Part shown: one piece after another, positions 7,805 to 14,850 of the stretch | Layout: each line of letters begins with the position of its first letter | How positions within the stretch are numbered: position 1 is the first letter of the stretch | Assembly: GCA_019359395.1 (NCBI GenBank) | Contig: JAHHHK010000051.1 | Span: 1 to 34,947 of the forward strand | Length of the DNA stretch: 34,947 nucleotides | DNA from: Komarekiella atlantica HA4396-MV6 | GTDB lineage: Bacteria; Cyanobacteriota; Cyanobacteriia; Cyanobacteriales; Nostocaceae | Direction: 5' to 3' | Made by a program: the position numbers and the translations under genes | Notes under the pieces: model-generated | What the model was told of the DNA's origin: nothing | The model's input: the letters and a program-made list of their open reading frames with translations, nothing else | The model's database searches: none

Positions 7805-7831
7805 ACACGGGGTTGACACGTGTGTTTTTTT
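7805..7831 (+). terminator. Weak intrinsic terminator
   Basis: A five-base-pair stem, ACACG (7805-7809) with CGTGT (7819-7823), is followed by seven T residues (7825-7831). It lies about 100 bp after the 123-aa gene. It contains TTGACA (7813-7818), so a promoter box is possible, but no -10 element is found at the right spacing. Confidence 0.45.
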
Positions 7832-7850
7832 ACATACTGTTTTGCAGGCG

Positions 7851-7862
7851 GTTATCCAATAA
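7851..7862 (+). repeat. GTTATYCAATAA half-site, copy 4
   Basis: A single unit, GTTATCCAATAA, lies ten bases before ATG 7873. It is the only start-associated copy that is not a tandem, and the only one followed by a Shine-Dalgarno-like AAGG. Confidence 0.65.
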
Positions 7863-7872
7863 AGGCGCAAGG

Positions 7873-8148
7873 ATGAAAACACTGAAGTCAGCAGTAAAAA
7901 AAGAATTAGTCCAAGAACTTAGAACTTTAGCGCTAGAAGCACATACTCTTGCAGTTCAAATTGATGAGTTAGGACTTCTAGACACACTAGAAAAGCGATT
8001 ACTTCAATTACCTGAAATGATAGAACTGCTAAAACAAGCTGCCTGGGAAGCGAGAGAAGGTAAGTTCGAGTTAGCATCAGAAATTATCTCTCGCGCTAAA
8101 GATATAGCAGCACAAGAGAGACTCGATTCAATCCAGGAAAAAATCTAG
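7873..8148 (+). CDS. Small all-helical protein, 91 aa
   Basis: ATG 7873 is preceded by CAAGG. An upstream in-frame TTG (7813) would translate the terminator and the repeat and is rejected. The whole chain is predicted helical, with LVQELRTLALEAHTLAVQIDELG and a second helix bundle ending in AKDIAAQERLDSIQEKI. No family recognised. It opens the second rightward unit of the element. Confidence 0.6.
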   Translation: MKTLKSAVKKELVQELRTLALEAHTLAVQIDELGLLDTLEKRLLQLPEMIELLKQAAWEAREGKFELASEIISRAKDIAAQERLDSIQEKI

Positions 8149-8152
8149 TTAG

Positions 8153-8203
8153 ATTGAATAAGTTGTTGTTGTAAGACTTATTCAATAACTTATTCAATAA
8201 CTT
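8153..8203 (+). repeat. GTTATYCAATAA repeat cluster, copy 5
   Basis: ATTGAATAAGTT (8153-8164) is followed, after a 12-nt spacer, by a tandem pair CTTATTCAATAA / CTTATTCAATAACTT (8177-8203). The cluster therefore has three units and is the largest in the window. ATG 8211 of the next gene lies 7 bp downstream. Confidence 0.85.
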
Positions 8204-8210
8204 TAAGAAC

Positions 8211-8498
8211 ATGGAAGAAAAGCAAGTTCACTGGACAGAATTATACGGGAACAAGTTTCGATTTCTTCCTCATCCCTTGATGTTGACGCCTGAAGGATAT
8301 GAACTAAGGATTAGCACCAAGATTGCAGGTGAGTCGAAAAATGTATCAGTTCCAGTTGTCGTGCGATTTGATGAGAATTACGTGATTCAATTCATTGCGA
8401 ATATTCTCAGCAGATTGCAACCATCAAAATACAATGACTGGCAAAAAATAGTTAGCAAGGCTTACGCTGTCTGGAATGAAAAAAAAGGTAAGGAGTAA
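8211..8498 (+). CDS. Unknown protein, 95 aa
   Basis: A beta-rich first half (YELRISTKIAGESKNVSVPVVVRF) is followed by a helical end. The ATG lies 7 bp behind the repeat cluster, without a Shine-Dalgarno sequence. It overlaps the nuclease gene by 23 bp, so it is translationally coupled to it and may be its partner or regulator. No family recognised. Confidence 0.6.
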   Translation: MEEKQVHWTELYGNKFRFLPHPLMLTPEGYELRISTKIAGESKNVSVPVVVRFDENYVIQFIANILSRLQPSKYNDWQKIVSKAYAVWNEKKGKE

Positions 8499-8952
8499 TC
8501 CATTTTGGAGAAATCCAGTAACAGGGCAATGCTATTCACCGGGTACTAGTATCCCTCTAATTCAAAGAAAAAAGCTTGAGCATTGGGATAGTGCTTTAGA
8601 GTTTGAAACTTATTGCAAACTTCGAGCTAGATTCAAGACAGCAAGAATTATCCGACAAGAAGAATTAACCTTACTTCCGAAAACACTTTGCTTCTCCGAG
8701 TTAACTTGGAAAGTAGACTTTATGTTAGTAAGTTCTTCTCAAGATATCCTTTATGTTGAAACTAAAGGTCAGTGGATATTGCATGATAAATCTGCTATGT
8801 CTGACTTTTGCAAAACACTAAGAATTCTAGAAAATCAGCAACCAAAGATATTTCATTCATTAGTGGTTGTGAGTGACTCTAGCTTTAGAATTGCAGGCTC
8901 AAATATATTCACTACTCGGATAAAAGAAATTGAAACCTTGCGATTTGCATGA
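8476..8952 (+). CDS. PD-(D/E)XK nuclease, phage type (DUF1064/TnsA-like), 158 aa
   Basis: The catalytic pattern is visible: acidic residues E42/E44 in a helix (ALEFETYCKLR), D81 in LTWKVDFML, then E95-x-K97 in LYVETKGQW, with a following helix and beta strand (HSLVVVSD). This is the order of small PD-(D/E)XK nucleases of the DUF1064/TnsA-like type found in phage replication regions, where they act as resolvase-like or structure-specific endonucleases. Length is normal. It is coupled to the genes on both sides (23-bp overlap upstream, ATGA downstream). Fold assignment is firm, substrate unknown. Confidence 0.75.
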   Translation: MKKKVRSNPFWRNPVTGQCYSPGTSIPLIQRKKLEHWDSALEFETYCKLRARFKTARIIRQEELTLLPKTLCFSELTWKVDFMLVSSSQDILYVETKGQWILHDKSAMSDFCKTLRILENQQPKIFHSLVVVSDSSFRIAGSNIFTTRIKEIETLRFA

Positions 8953-9404
8953 ATATATTGGTGATGAAAGATAGTTTCTGGGATGAACCTACTATCAGGT
9001 ATGTAGGTAGAACCAGAACAGGATTAAGGCTAGGAAATCCGTGGTGTGAAAAGTATTCTAGGCAAGCTAGATACTTTGTAGAAACCAAACAAGAAGCGAT
9101 AGATAATTATAGAGAATGGTTGCACAAAAAAATCATCAAAGACTACATCCTTGGAGTCCCTACGATAGCTTTTGATAAATGGGAAGTTGGCTATTTAACA
9201 CAAGTAATTGTACTTGCTAGGGATATTCAATCTAATCGCGTACTATCTCTTGGTTGTTGGTGTGTAACTACCTTGAACTATGAACCAGTACCAGACGGAC
9301 AAGAAAAATGCCATGCAGAGATACTCTACAAAGCGTGTCTTCAATTGATTGACCACTGGAAGAAGCAAGATTTATTAGCAGCGAGAAAAAATGCAAATGA
9401 GTAA
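8949..9404 (+). CDS. DUF4326-family protein, 151 aa
   Basis: RTRTGLRLGNPW near residue 20, AIDNYREWL near 50, then LGCWCVTTLNYEP with a later EKCHAEIL motif match the Cys/His pattern of DUF4326 (usually GCWCxPxxCHGDVL). In this copy the two halves are separated by a longer loop. The family is common in phages and mobile elements and has no settled function; the CxC...CH residues may bind metal. The start is the ATGA overlap with the nuclease gene. It overlaps the next gene by 14 bp. Confidence 0.75.
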   Translation: MNILVMKDSFWDEPTIRYVGRTRTGLRLGNPWCEKYSRQARYFVETKQEAIDNYREWLHKKIIKDYILGVPTIAFDKWEVGYLTQVIVLARDIQSNRVLSLGCWCVTTLNYEPVPDGQEKCHAEILYKACLQLIDHWKKQDLLAARKNANE

Positions 9405-10122
9405 GTTTTGGTACATGCCTGCTAAAGAAGGCAATAAATACGCTTATGTTGGTACATCCAATTGGGCAGAGGCTAACAGTCAAATTGACTTTTCGGAACT
9501 TGGTTTTTGTGATGACGACAGCTTCTATTATGTATTCGCTTATGTTACGAAGTTCAACGGAATCGCGAAGCTTAGGGATGACTCATGGTCATTTGAACCG
9601 CAGTTAATTCAATTTAAGGTAGCTAAAAAAGATTACGAAAAGACCGATAAAGAAGGCAAACAACAAAAAGTTGTTCAATCACGGTTAGAGAAATGGTTAT
9701 GCAAGCTATTTGATGAACTTGATGAAGGTATCTACTCAGGTTCATTAAGCTTGCAAGATTGCTCAATGGTTGAAAGTTTTGTAACTGGATTGGACAATTC
9801 AGGCAAGCCTGTTGACCCTACAACACTCAAGATAATGCAGGGAACTTATGCATCTTTGGAGCTTGTTGAAAAGCCAGAGAAAGTATTACCTGAAGATATT
9901 AAAACACCTAGCGGTAAAAGCTACAGCAAGGGTGGATACGCTAAAGGACAGACTGAACTAGAAAAATTGAATGATAGGGTTAGTTTCATCTGTCAGCAAG
10001 TAAATAACCAGACTTCTATTCCTGTTGAAAACTTTGCTCAACTAGTAGACATTCTGGAAATTAGTCCTGAAAAAGAAACAATCAGCAAGATACTTTCTCT
10101 GTGTACCAGCTTAATGTCTTAG
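9391..10122 (+). CDS. Unknown protein of the replication-type operon, 243 aa
   Basis: The N-terminal half is beta-rich and aromatic (FWYMPAKEGNKYAYVG, then SFYYVFAYVTKF). A charged middle (KKDYEKTDKEGKQQKVVQSRLEKW) and a helical C-terminus (LVDILEISPEKETISKILSLC) follow. Position between a nuclease/DUF4326 pair and a P-loop ATPase suggests a DNA-binding accessory factor, but no motif proves it. Start at ATG 9391, or 9397 two codons later; GCGAG upstream is a weak ribosome-binding site. Confidence 0.6.
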   Translation: MQMSKFWYMPAKEGNKYAYVGTSNWAEANSQIDFSELGFCDDDSFYYVFAYVTKFNGIAKLRDDSWSFEPQLIQFKVAKKDYEKTDKEGKQQKVVQSRLEKWLCKLFDELDEGIYSGSLSLQDCSMVESFVTGLDNSGKPVDPTTLKIMQGTYASLELVEKPEKVLPEDIKTPSGKSYSKGGYAKGQTELEKLNDRVSFICQQVNNQTSIPVENFAQLVDILEISPEKETISKILSLCTSLMS

Positions 10123-10130
10123 TCTTCTAA

Positions 10131-10159
10131 AAGTTATTGGATAACTTATCCAATAACTT
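10131..10159 (+). repeat. Tandem GTTATYCAATAA repeat, copy 6
   Basis: GTTATTGGATAAC followed by TTATCCAATAACTT. The two units mirror each other, so the whole site is almost a perfect palindrome. It lies 16 bp before ATG 10176 of the ATPase gene. Confidence 0.85.
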
Positions 10160-10175
10160 ACACAACACTCATATT

Positions 10176-11399
10176 ATGACTGAAACCATACCTTACCTTG
10201 ACCCTAACGAATTCTACAGACAAGAGATGGATTCATGGGAGGAGTTATGGGATAACAGCCTTTCTCTATCTCAGAATGTATCCAATATCCTCAATCAAGC
10301 TGTACTTCTTCCACAAAGAGATTTGATGTTGCCTATTCTTGCTACCTACATCCTTATTCCTAGCAAGTGGGCGAGAATTCTGCCTATTCTGTTTAGCTGG
10401 GGTGGCAAGGGTTCTGGGAAGTCCACTACTGCTGTATTTGCTGCTAAATTGCATGGATTAAATCAGACTTTCTCAGCTACAGATACATTTTCAGCTATCA
10501 GGAATGCCTTGGATAGCATGAGGTGGATAGACCCACAAGACAAGCAATTCGAGAAAGAAGGAGTACTTTTACCATGGGATAACATCCACATTGGAACACT
10601 CAAGCGAGACGAGAGAATCTATCAGCTATTACTGTTTGGGTATTCTCGGTCAAGCGATAAAATCTCTATTGCATCGCCAGATGGAACTAACAAAGAGTTC
10701 TTTGTATTCAGCCCAAAAATTATCAGTAGTGTAGACGACATTCATCTATTCCCAGATTTTGAAGAACTGCATAGAAGGCTGCTAGTAATTCCTCATAAAT
10801 CATTCGATGACTTTACACCAGAGGAGAAATTACCCTATCAAAATTTTGATGTTCATACAGACAAAATAGACTTGGACGCTGTTTACTGGGATGGAATTGA
10901 AGATAAGTTTTTTGAATTCTGGAACAATCCAGAGAATGGAAAACTTTACGCTAAATACAGAACTACGCTAACTCGCAAGGGGAAGAAGGCTTTTGAACAT
11001 TCGATGAAAACTTCTCAATGGATTATTTCAATTGACTTAATTGTGACTGGATTAGTAACAGGAACTTGGAGAAACATACCAGAGGCGATTAGACATTTAG
11101 AGAAGTACTGGAAATTTGCTGATAAATACATCTTTGGGTTAACGTCAGCGACAATTCAACATTTACGAGATTTCATTCATGAGGAAACAGGGAATCAGAA
11201 AAAGGTAAATGATGAATTAATTAGATTAGGAAGAGAACCAATTGAGTTAATAATTTCACCTCAAAAATTAAAATCTCGGATTAAATATCACAACGATAGG
11301 GGTGAACTGGATATACCACCGATGCCTAGAGATATCGTCAGCATTATGAGCAAATTGGGTTGGAGGCTAACGAGTAAAGGATGGATGGAAAAAAAATAA
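10176..11399 (+). CDS. P-loop ATPase, replicative helicase-like (SF3/AAA+ type), 407 aa
   Basis: ATG 10176 (MTETIPYLDPNEF) is chosen; an upstream TTG at 10137 would translate the repeat. Walker A is GGKGSGKST at residues 76-84. Walker B is LLPWDN at 131-136. A sensor-1-like strand FVFSPKIISSVDD lies at 177-188 and an arginine pair LHRRLLVI at 199-205. This order resembles the ATPase part of phage and plasmid primase-helicases (DUF3631/D5-like). No primase domain precedes it, and the C-terminus is a small helical DNA-binding-like region. It overlaps the 103-aa gene by 19 bp. A packaging ATPase is the alternative. Confidence 0.7.
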   Translation: MTETIPYLDPNEFYRQEMDSWEELWDNSLSLSQNVSNILNQAVLLPQRDLMLPILATYILIPSKWARILPILFSWGGKGSGKSTTAVFAAKLHGLNQTFSATDTFSAIRNALDSMRWIDPQDKQFEKEGVLLPWDNIHIGTLKRDERIYQLLLFGYSRSSDKISIASPDGTNKEFFVFSPKIISSVDDIHLFPDFEELHRRLLVIPHKSFDDFTPEEKLPYQNFDVHTDKIDLDAVYWDGIEDKFFEFWNNPENGKLYAKYRTTLTRKGKKAFEHSMKTSQWIISIDLIVTGLVTGTWRNIPEAIRHLEKYWKFADKYIFGLTSATIQHLRDFIHEETGNQKKVNDELIRLGREPIELIISPQKLKSRIKYHNDRGELDIPPMPRDIVSIMSKLGWRLTSKGWMEKK

Positions 11400-11692
11400 G
11401 TAGATGGTATACGCTTTTGTGGATAGAAACTACAACTAGTAAATTTTACGTAGCGTTACCTTTTAGTAGCTTGAATAGTGCAATTTTGAGTTTATTCGAT
11501 AAAGGTAGCTTTTCACCTAATGAATTCAGCAGAGAGTTTCAAGAAATCGAAAAGGCTTGCACTGATAGTCCTATTGTTTGTCACTGCGTTGATGATGATA
11601 TGCCGAAGTGGATTTTAGCTGAAGAGTGTATTGTGGCTTTACTGTTGAAGGAATTGAAAAGGCGCAAAATTTCCGTAGCACTAAACCAATAG
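11381..11692 (+). CDS. Unknown protein, 103 aa
   Basis: ATG 11381 lies inside the last codons of the ATPase gene, so the two are translationally coupled. Mixed alpha/beta (ISRWYTLLWIETTTSKFYVAL, later CHCVDDDMPKWILAEECIVALLLKEL). Three Cys at about residues 65-87 are noted but form no known motif. Possibly an ATPase accessory factor, from coupling only. Confidence 0.6.
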   Translation: MDGKKISRWYTLLWIETTTSKFYVALPFSSLNSAILSLFDKGSFSPNEFSREFQEIEKACTDSPIVCHCVDDDMPKWILAEECIVALLLKELKRRKISVALNQ

Positions 11693-11695
11693 AAA

Positions 11696-11935
11696 ATGAA
11701 ACTAAAAGAAAACGACTTCGTGACGGTTCCTAAACACGAGTACATAATACTCACTTATGCCTTAATTTTAGGAGCAGAAATACTCAGGCAAGAAACAAAA
11801 ATGCCAGGAAGGTACTGGTACTCATTGTTAATTGAAGAGTCTAAACAGAGGTATCGCGAGCTTACGCCAGAAGAGATTGACTGCGTAATAGCAGAAGCCG
11901 AAAAAGTAAGAAAACAATTTGTAGAGCAAGCATAA
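11696..11935 (+). CDS. Small helical protein, paralogue 1, 79 aa
   Basis: The pattern VPKHEYIILTYALILGAEILR, then RYRELTPEEIDCVIAEAEKVRK is repeated in the next gene (IPRDEYILGELMLGDAICLL, KYQELSSEEVEEMIYSV). The two are diverged tandem duplicates. There is a 3-bp gap after the 103-aa gene and a weak ribosome-binding site. Function unknown. Confidence 0.6.
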   Translation: MKLKENDFVTVPKHEYIILTYALILGAEILRQETKMPGRYWYSLLIEESKQRYRELTPEEIDCVIAEAEKVRKQFVEQA

Positions 11936-11943
11936 GGAGAAAG

Positions 11944-12210
11944 ATGGAACCTTCAAAAACTGAAATGATGCAAATACCTAGAGATGAATACATTCTCGGT
12001 GAATTAATGTTAGGTGATGCAATATGTTTGCTTGCCAGCATAACGATGAAAGTTTCTGATGAAGATGTTGAGACAGTTCTTATTAGATGGCTTGATTACT
12101 TGAGAAACAGAGCAGAAGAAAAGTATCAAGAACTTTCTTCTGAAGAAGTAGAAGAAATGATTTATAGCGTCAGGATGACTTGGAGAGAAGGAAAGTACAA
12201 ACTTGATTGA
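11944..12210 (+). CDS. Small helical protein, paralogue 2, 88 aa
   Basis: This is the second copy of the duplicated family described for the gene at 11696. It is preceded by a strong AAGGAGAAAG ribosome-binding site, unlike its paralogue, which suggests higher translation. It is acidic and helical, with no catalytic motif. The next gene follows after 10 bp. Confidence 0.6.
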   Translation: MEPSKTEMMQIPRDEYILGELMLGDAICLLASITMKVSDEDVETVLIRWLDYLRNRAEEKYQELSSEEVEEMIYSVRMTWREGKYKLD

Positions 12211-12220
12211 GGATAAAGCA

Positions 12221-12559
12221 ATGAGACATGTGATTAAGGTTTGCGGTGGTGGAGAAATATCGGATATTGATGTAGGAGATGAAAAACTTAGCGAGAAATT
12301 CATCAAGGATAATATCGGGATTTCGGATGGTCGTAGTTGGTTTGAGAGAGTGCGATTTCCTGGTATTGGCGAGGTCGATATTATCTGTGATGAAGAAGGA
12401 AAGTTGAAGAGTTTAAAGCCTTCTTTGCTGTTTGAAAATGATTACATTGCAGGGGATTGCTTAATCGTAAGCATAGAGTACGACGATGAAGGTGAATTTG
12501 CATGGTTTGGATTGAGTGAGGAACAGAGTGCAGCAGTGATTGAGAGAATTGTCTTCTAG
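12221..12559 (+). CDS. DUF3846-like protein, 112 aa
   Basis: ATG 12221 follows GAGG at 9-bp spacing; an upstream TTG at 12203 overlaps the previous gene and is less likely. The C-terminal half (ICDEEGKLKSLKPSLLFENDYIAGDCLIVSI, then WFGLSEEQSAAV) fits the DUF3846 pattern (xNEEGKLxxLpxN...DxIxGxflI...sLtdee). That family occurs in phages, plasmids and conjugative elements and has no proven function. Call by motif memory, moderately sure. Confidence 0.6.
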   Translation: MRHVIKVCGGGEISDIDVGDEKLSEKFIKDNIGISDGRSWFERVRFPGIGEVDIICDEEGKLKSLKPSLLFENDYIAGDCLIVSIEYDDEGEFAWFGLSEEQSAAVIERIVF

Positions 12560-12566
12560 GGGAGTT

Positions 12567-13292
12567 ATGGATAAAGCTAAACGAGCAACAATTCAAATTG
12601 CAGGGATTGAAGTAGAGGTGTTTCAGTTACCTGACGGTGAGTATGTGATGAGTCAAACTCAGGTTGCGGGGGCGGTTGGGAAGCCTGAGTGGAGCATTCG
12701 GGATTTTTTATCCTCAAAACAGTCAAAAACCTTGCTAGGTAAAAACTATAGACTCGGCAAAAATTCAATCCCAGTCGATCATGAGACTTGTCGCGGTAGC
12801 ACTCGAATTCAAATTCTACCGATTGGACTAGCTAGCGCTTACTGGCTAAACCAAGCATTTAAGGGCAATGTCAAAGCTGAATCGCTAGCTTATGCGTGTA
12901 TGAAGGAAGCGCTAGAGCGTAGGTGTGATAAAGCTTTTCAGCAACAGAAGGCAGAGCAAGAGTATGAAGAACAAGCGGTTATCAGCCGTCAGACCTGGGA
13001 ACAATCCAGAGGATTCCTGAGAGATGCTCATTCTTCACTTGTGAATTGCTGTCTAGCGTGGGGTTTTGATGGAGCGAGAACCCACAATGAAATTACTCTT
13101 GCTGTGTGTGGAAAGACAGCTAAGGAGTTAAGGGAAATGGAAGTGATTGAAGGTAATCCAAAAGTAGGACTTAATCACATCCAGGATAAGGAAGTGCTAG
13201 TGAAGATAGCGAGAGTGAAAATAGAATTCTCCCGTTATCGTTCCGGCACTATGAAACAACGAGTTACACGAGCAGTAGAAGCAATCAACTAG
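12567..13292 (+). CDS. Antirepressor-like / KilA-N-like DNA-binding protein, 241 aa
   Basis: ATG 12567 with AGGGGAG just upstream decides the start; the frame runs back to 12540 without a better start. The N-terminal ~100 residues (IQIAGIEVEVFQLPDGEYVMSQTQVAGAVGK, then IQILPIGLASAYWLNQAFKGN) follow the pattern of phage antirepressor and BRO/KilA-N-like N-domains. A coiled linker (QQQKAEQEYEEQAVISR) and a C-terminal helical domain follow (EITLAVCGKTAKELREMEV). Such proteins bind repressors or operators in phages. Here it could counteract the regulator of the tandem repeats, which is inference. Confidence 0.55.
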   Translation: MDKAKRATIQIAGIEVEVFQLPDGEYVMSQTQVAGAVGKPEWSIRDFLSSKQSKTLLGKNYRLGKNSIPVDHETCRGSTRIQILPIGLASAYWLNQAFKGNVKAESLAYACMKEALERRCDKAFQQQKAEQEYEEQAVISRQTWEQSRGFLRDAHSSLVNCCLAWGFDGARTHNEITLAVCGKTAKELREMEVIEGNPKVGLNHIQDKEVLVKIARVKIEFSRYRSGTMKQRVTRAVEAIN

Positions 13293-13303
13293 GAGATAAA
13301 TGC

Positions 13304-13708
13304 ATGGAAATTCTAACAGTTCGGGCGTCTTTCATATTACCTACAGGTAACAATAATAAGGAAGAGATAGGGTTTACTGTTCGATTAGGACGTGGTGAAA
13401 ATATAGGGCAAGCTGTAGCTGACTTGCGAGAGCGAGCGATAAAAATAGTGGGACAGTCAGCACAAGAATTTTATTACCGTAGGCATGAACTTGAAGAAGC
13501 TTGCGGAACATTAGAAAACAAACTAGCCAAGTTACGTAGCGAGTGGGATGCTACTGCTGAATTTTTACGCAAGCAAGGCATCAACCCAGAATGTCCATCC
13601 CTGCCTCAATTCGATAATCTGCTATCTGCTGCTAGACCATTAGATGAGGTGGTAGCTGAACTTGATTATGAGGAAGATGAGGAAGATGAGGAAGATGAGG
13701 AAGATTAA
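13304..13708 (+). CDS. Coiled-coil protein with acidic repeat tail, 134 aa
   Basis: AGGAG lies 8 bp before ATG 13304. The middle is helical (EEACGTLENKLAKLRSEWDATAEFLRKQG). The C-terminus is EEDEEDEEDEED, encoded by a pure 9-bp tandem repeat at 13670-13705. Such acidic tails occur in SSB-like proteins and DNA mimics and can change length by slippage. An intrinsic terminator follows 18 bp after the stop, so this is the last gene of the long rightward operon. Confidence 0.65.
   Translation: MEILTVRASFILPTGNNNKEEIGFTVRLGRGENIGQAVADLRERAIKIVGQSAQEFYYRRHELEEACGTLENKLAKLRSEWDATAEFLRKQGINPECPSLPQFDNLLSAARPLDEVVAELDYEEDEEDEEDEED
13670..13705 (+). repeat. Four exact copies of GAGGAAGAT
   Basis: Four in-frame 9-bp units encode (EED)4 at the end of the 134-aa protein, directly before the stop codon. 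They are identical, which suggests recent expansion by slippage. Confidence 0.9.
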
Positions 13709-13725
13709 TTAAAGGTTTCTCCCTT

Positions 13726-13755
13726 AGTCCTCTATGCACAGTAGGGGACTTTCTT
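13726..13755 (+). terminator. Rho-independent terminator after the long operon
   Basis: AGTCCTCTA (13726-13734), a 7-nt loop and TAGGGGACT (13742-13750) pair with one G-T wobble, followed by TTCTT. An ATG at 13734 lies in the hairpin and is therefore not the start of the following gene. Confidence 0.75.
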
Positions 13756-13765
13756 GTATGCGTGA

Positions 13766-13793
13766 AAGTTATCCAATAAGTTATTCAATAACT
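13766..13793 (+). repeat. Tandem GTTATYCAATAA repeat, copy 7
   Basis: GTTATCCAATAA followed by GTTATTCAATAAC. It ends one base before ATG 13794, the same geometry as copy 1, and again no Shine-Dalgarno sequence is present. Confidence 0.85.
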
Positions 13794-13997
13794 ATGAGAC
13801 AACGTACTTTAGACAATGGCTATAAAGTAGTAATCGATATTTGTCAGGTATATGCTAAGGGCGTCCCGATAAAATGCGCTTATGCTGTGATAGTAAACAG
13901 TAAACATCGACCAGTGAGTAACCAGTATACTTATTGGCGATTATGCGATTGTGAGGCAAAGTTTCACAAGTTGGTAAAAAAGTACAGCAAGTACTAG
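13794..13997 (+). CDS. Unknown small protein, 67 aa
   Basis: The start is placed at ATG 13794, directly behind the repeat. A longer frame from 13734 would translate the terminator and the repeat. The protein is basic and Tyr-rich (GYKVVIDICQVYAKGVPIKCAYAVIV, then WRLCDCEAKFHKLVKKYSKY). It reads as beta-beta-alpha with three Cys. It converges on the ribbon-helix-helix gene with 4 bp between the stops. Family unknown. Confidence 0.6.
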   Translation: MRQRTLDNGYKVVIDICQVYAKGVPIKCAYAVIVNSKHRPVSNQYTYWRLCDCEAKFHKLVKKYSKY

Positions 13998-14001
13998 CAG
14001 A

Positions 14002-14190
14002 CTATTTCTCTCTATCCTTATCTAGCGCGTCTTGGATAGCACGCCTACAAAATTCAGGTGGATCGTCTTTCGCTTTAACTTCTTCTTTCATTTCTTTTGT
14101 GACTCGAAAACTTAACTGATCGCTTAACACCTCATTCCCTTTTTGCTGTGCTGGTTCAAAATTTTGAGGATTCCCTTTTGGGTTAGGCAT
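14002..14190 (-). CDS. Ribbon-helix-helix DNA-binding protein, 62 aa
   Basis: A polar N-terminal arm (MPNPKGNPQNFEPAQQKGN) is followed by a short strand LSFRVT (26-31) and two helices, KEMKEEVKAK (32-41) and PPEFCRRAIQDALDK (44-58). This is the strand-helix-helix order of CopG/Arc-type dimeric repressors, and small cyanobacterial plasmid proteins begin in the same way. Such dimers bind short palindromes, often in tandem. It is divergent from the SAP-domain gene over an 11-bp perfect inverted repeat (14248-14288), which fits autoregulation. It is the only compact classical repressor fold I see in the element and so the first candidate to bind the tandem repeats. Confidence 0.7.
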   Translation of the reverse strand: MPNPKGNPQNFEPAQQKGNEVLSDQLSFRVTKEMKEEVKAKDDPPEFCRRAIQDALDKDREK

Positions 14191-14247
14191 TGTTTAGAAA
14201 TATAAATAAGGCTTGATACTAACGAAACCATTAGAATAGATTGTTTA

Positions 14248-14288
14248 ATCGGTGGTGAACTGTTTTCCAGACTGGTATCACCACCGAT
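14248..14288. promoter_or_regulatory. Perfect 11-bp inverted repeat in a divergent promoter
   Basis: ATCGGTGGTGA (14248-14258) and TCACCACCGAT (14278-14288) are exact reverse complements, 19 nt apart. CCAGACTGG, a smaller palindrome, lies between them. The site is between the ribbon-helix-helix gene (minus) and the SAP gene (plus), 14 bp before ATG 14303. It could be an operator or an mRNA hairpin in the SAP leader. Confidence 0.7.
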
Positions 14289-14302
14289 ACCACTTTTAAA
14301 AA

Positions 14303-14692
14303 ATGGTTGATTCTATGTTTACACGATCGGAACTCGAAATCAAAACAATCAGGGAACTTGATGACTTGTGTAGGCGGTACGGATTAAAGCCTACCGGGAA
14401 CAGAGGATACAAGACAAGTTACCTTACTTCTCTTATTGCATTCCCGGCGATCGCGCTTAATCAGTTTCAGCAAGGTAGGGGATTGAAACCACCTACTTTT
14501 GAATTCATGCAAGCACTCTGTGAAGCGATAAGTGCAATGAGTTCACCTACGGATGAACAAGCAGCGCTCATCAAAGCATCTATGGAGGGCAAGTGCATGA
14601 ATTACCCAGACAGATACACTCAAGAGAAGCTGCTAGCTATGCATAAAGCCAAGATGTATCTAGAGCTAGCAATGGGATTGTTAAGTCAGTAA
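14303..14692 (+). CDS. SAP-domain DNA-binding protein, 129 aa
   Basis: Residues 15-47 (TIRELDDLCRRYGLKPTGNRGYKTSYLTSLI) show the SAP pattern: helix, LxxLCxxxGL, K/R-P-TG, then K..YI..L. SAP domains bind AT-rich DNA. The rest is helical with no enzyme motif. Start is ATG 14303 or 14315; neither has a ribosome-binding site, and the leader can fold into the 11-bp stem. It carries the only HIP1 octamer in the element (14447-14454). An intrinsic terminator follows. Confidence 0.7.
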   Translation: MVDSMFTRSELEIKTIRELDDLCRRYGLKPTGNRGYKTSYLTSLIAFPAIALNQFQQGRGLKPPTFEFMQALCEAISAMSSPTDEQAALIKASMEGKCMNYPDRYTQEKLLAMHKAKMYLELAMGLLSQ

Positions 14693-14713
14693 CACAACAC
14701 CACCATTCAACCT

Positions 14714-14745
14714 CAATCCCCTCTGTGTATAGAGGGGATTTTTTA
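14714..14745 (+). terminator. Rho-independent terminator after the SAP gene
   Basis: A perfect 10-bp stem, AATCCCCTCT (14714-14723) and AGAGGGGATT (14730-14739), with a 6-nt loop, runs into a T-rich tract up to 14745. Confidence 0.9.
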
Positions 14746-14772
14746 TTTATTGGATAAGTTATCCAATAACTT
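14746..14772. repeat. Tandem GTTATYCAATAA repeat, copy 8
   Basis: TTATTGGATAA followed by GTTATCCAATAACTT, directly after the terminator. No gene start lies close, so it may serve a promoter of a non-coding transcript or a structural role such as an iteron. Confidence 0.8.
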
Positions 14773-14850
14773 TAGAATTATCTCTATATATCAATACCTA
14801 TGTACTATTTTCTTGCCCATTCTCAATAGTGGATGATAATGACTCTCACG

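Noticed and set aside
7813-7872. TTG start at 7813 for the 91-aa protein
   Set aside because: It would translate a terminator hairpin and a repeat copy. ATG 7873 has a ribosome-binding site.
13734-13793. ATG 13734 as start of the 67-aa gene
   Set aside because: It lies in a terminator hairpin, and the added residues only translate the tandem repeat.
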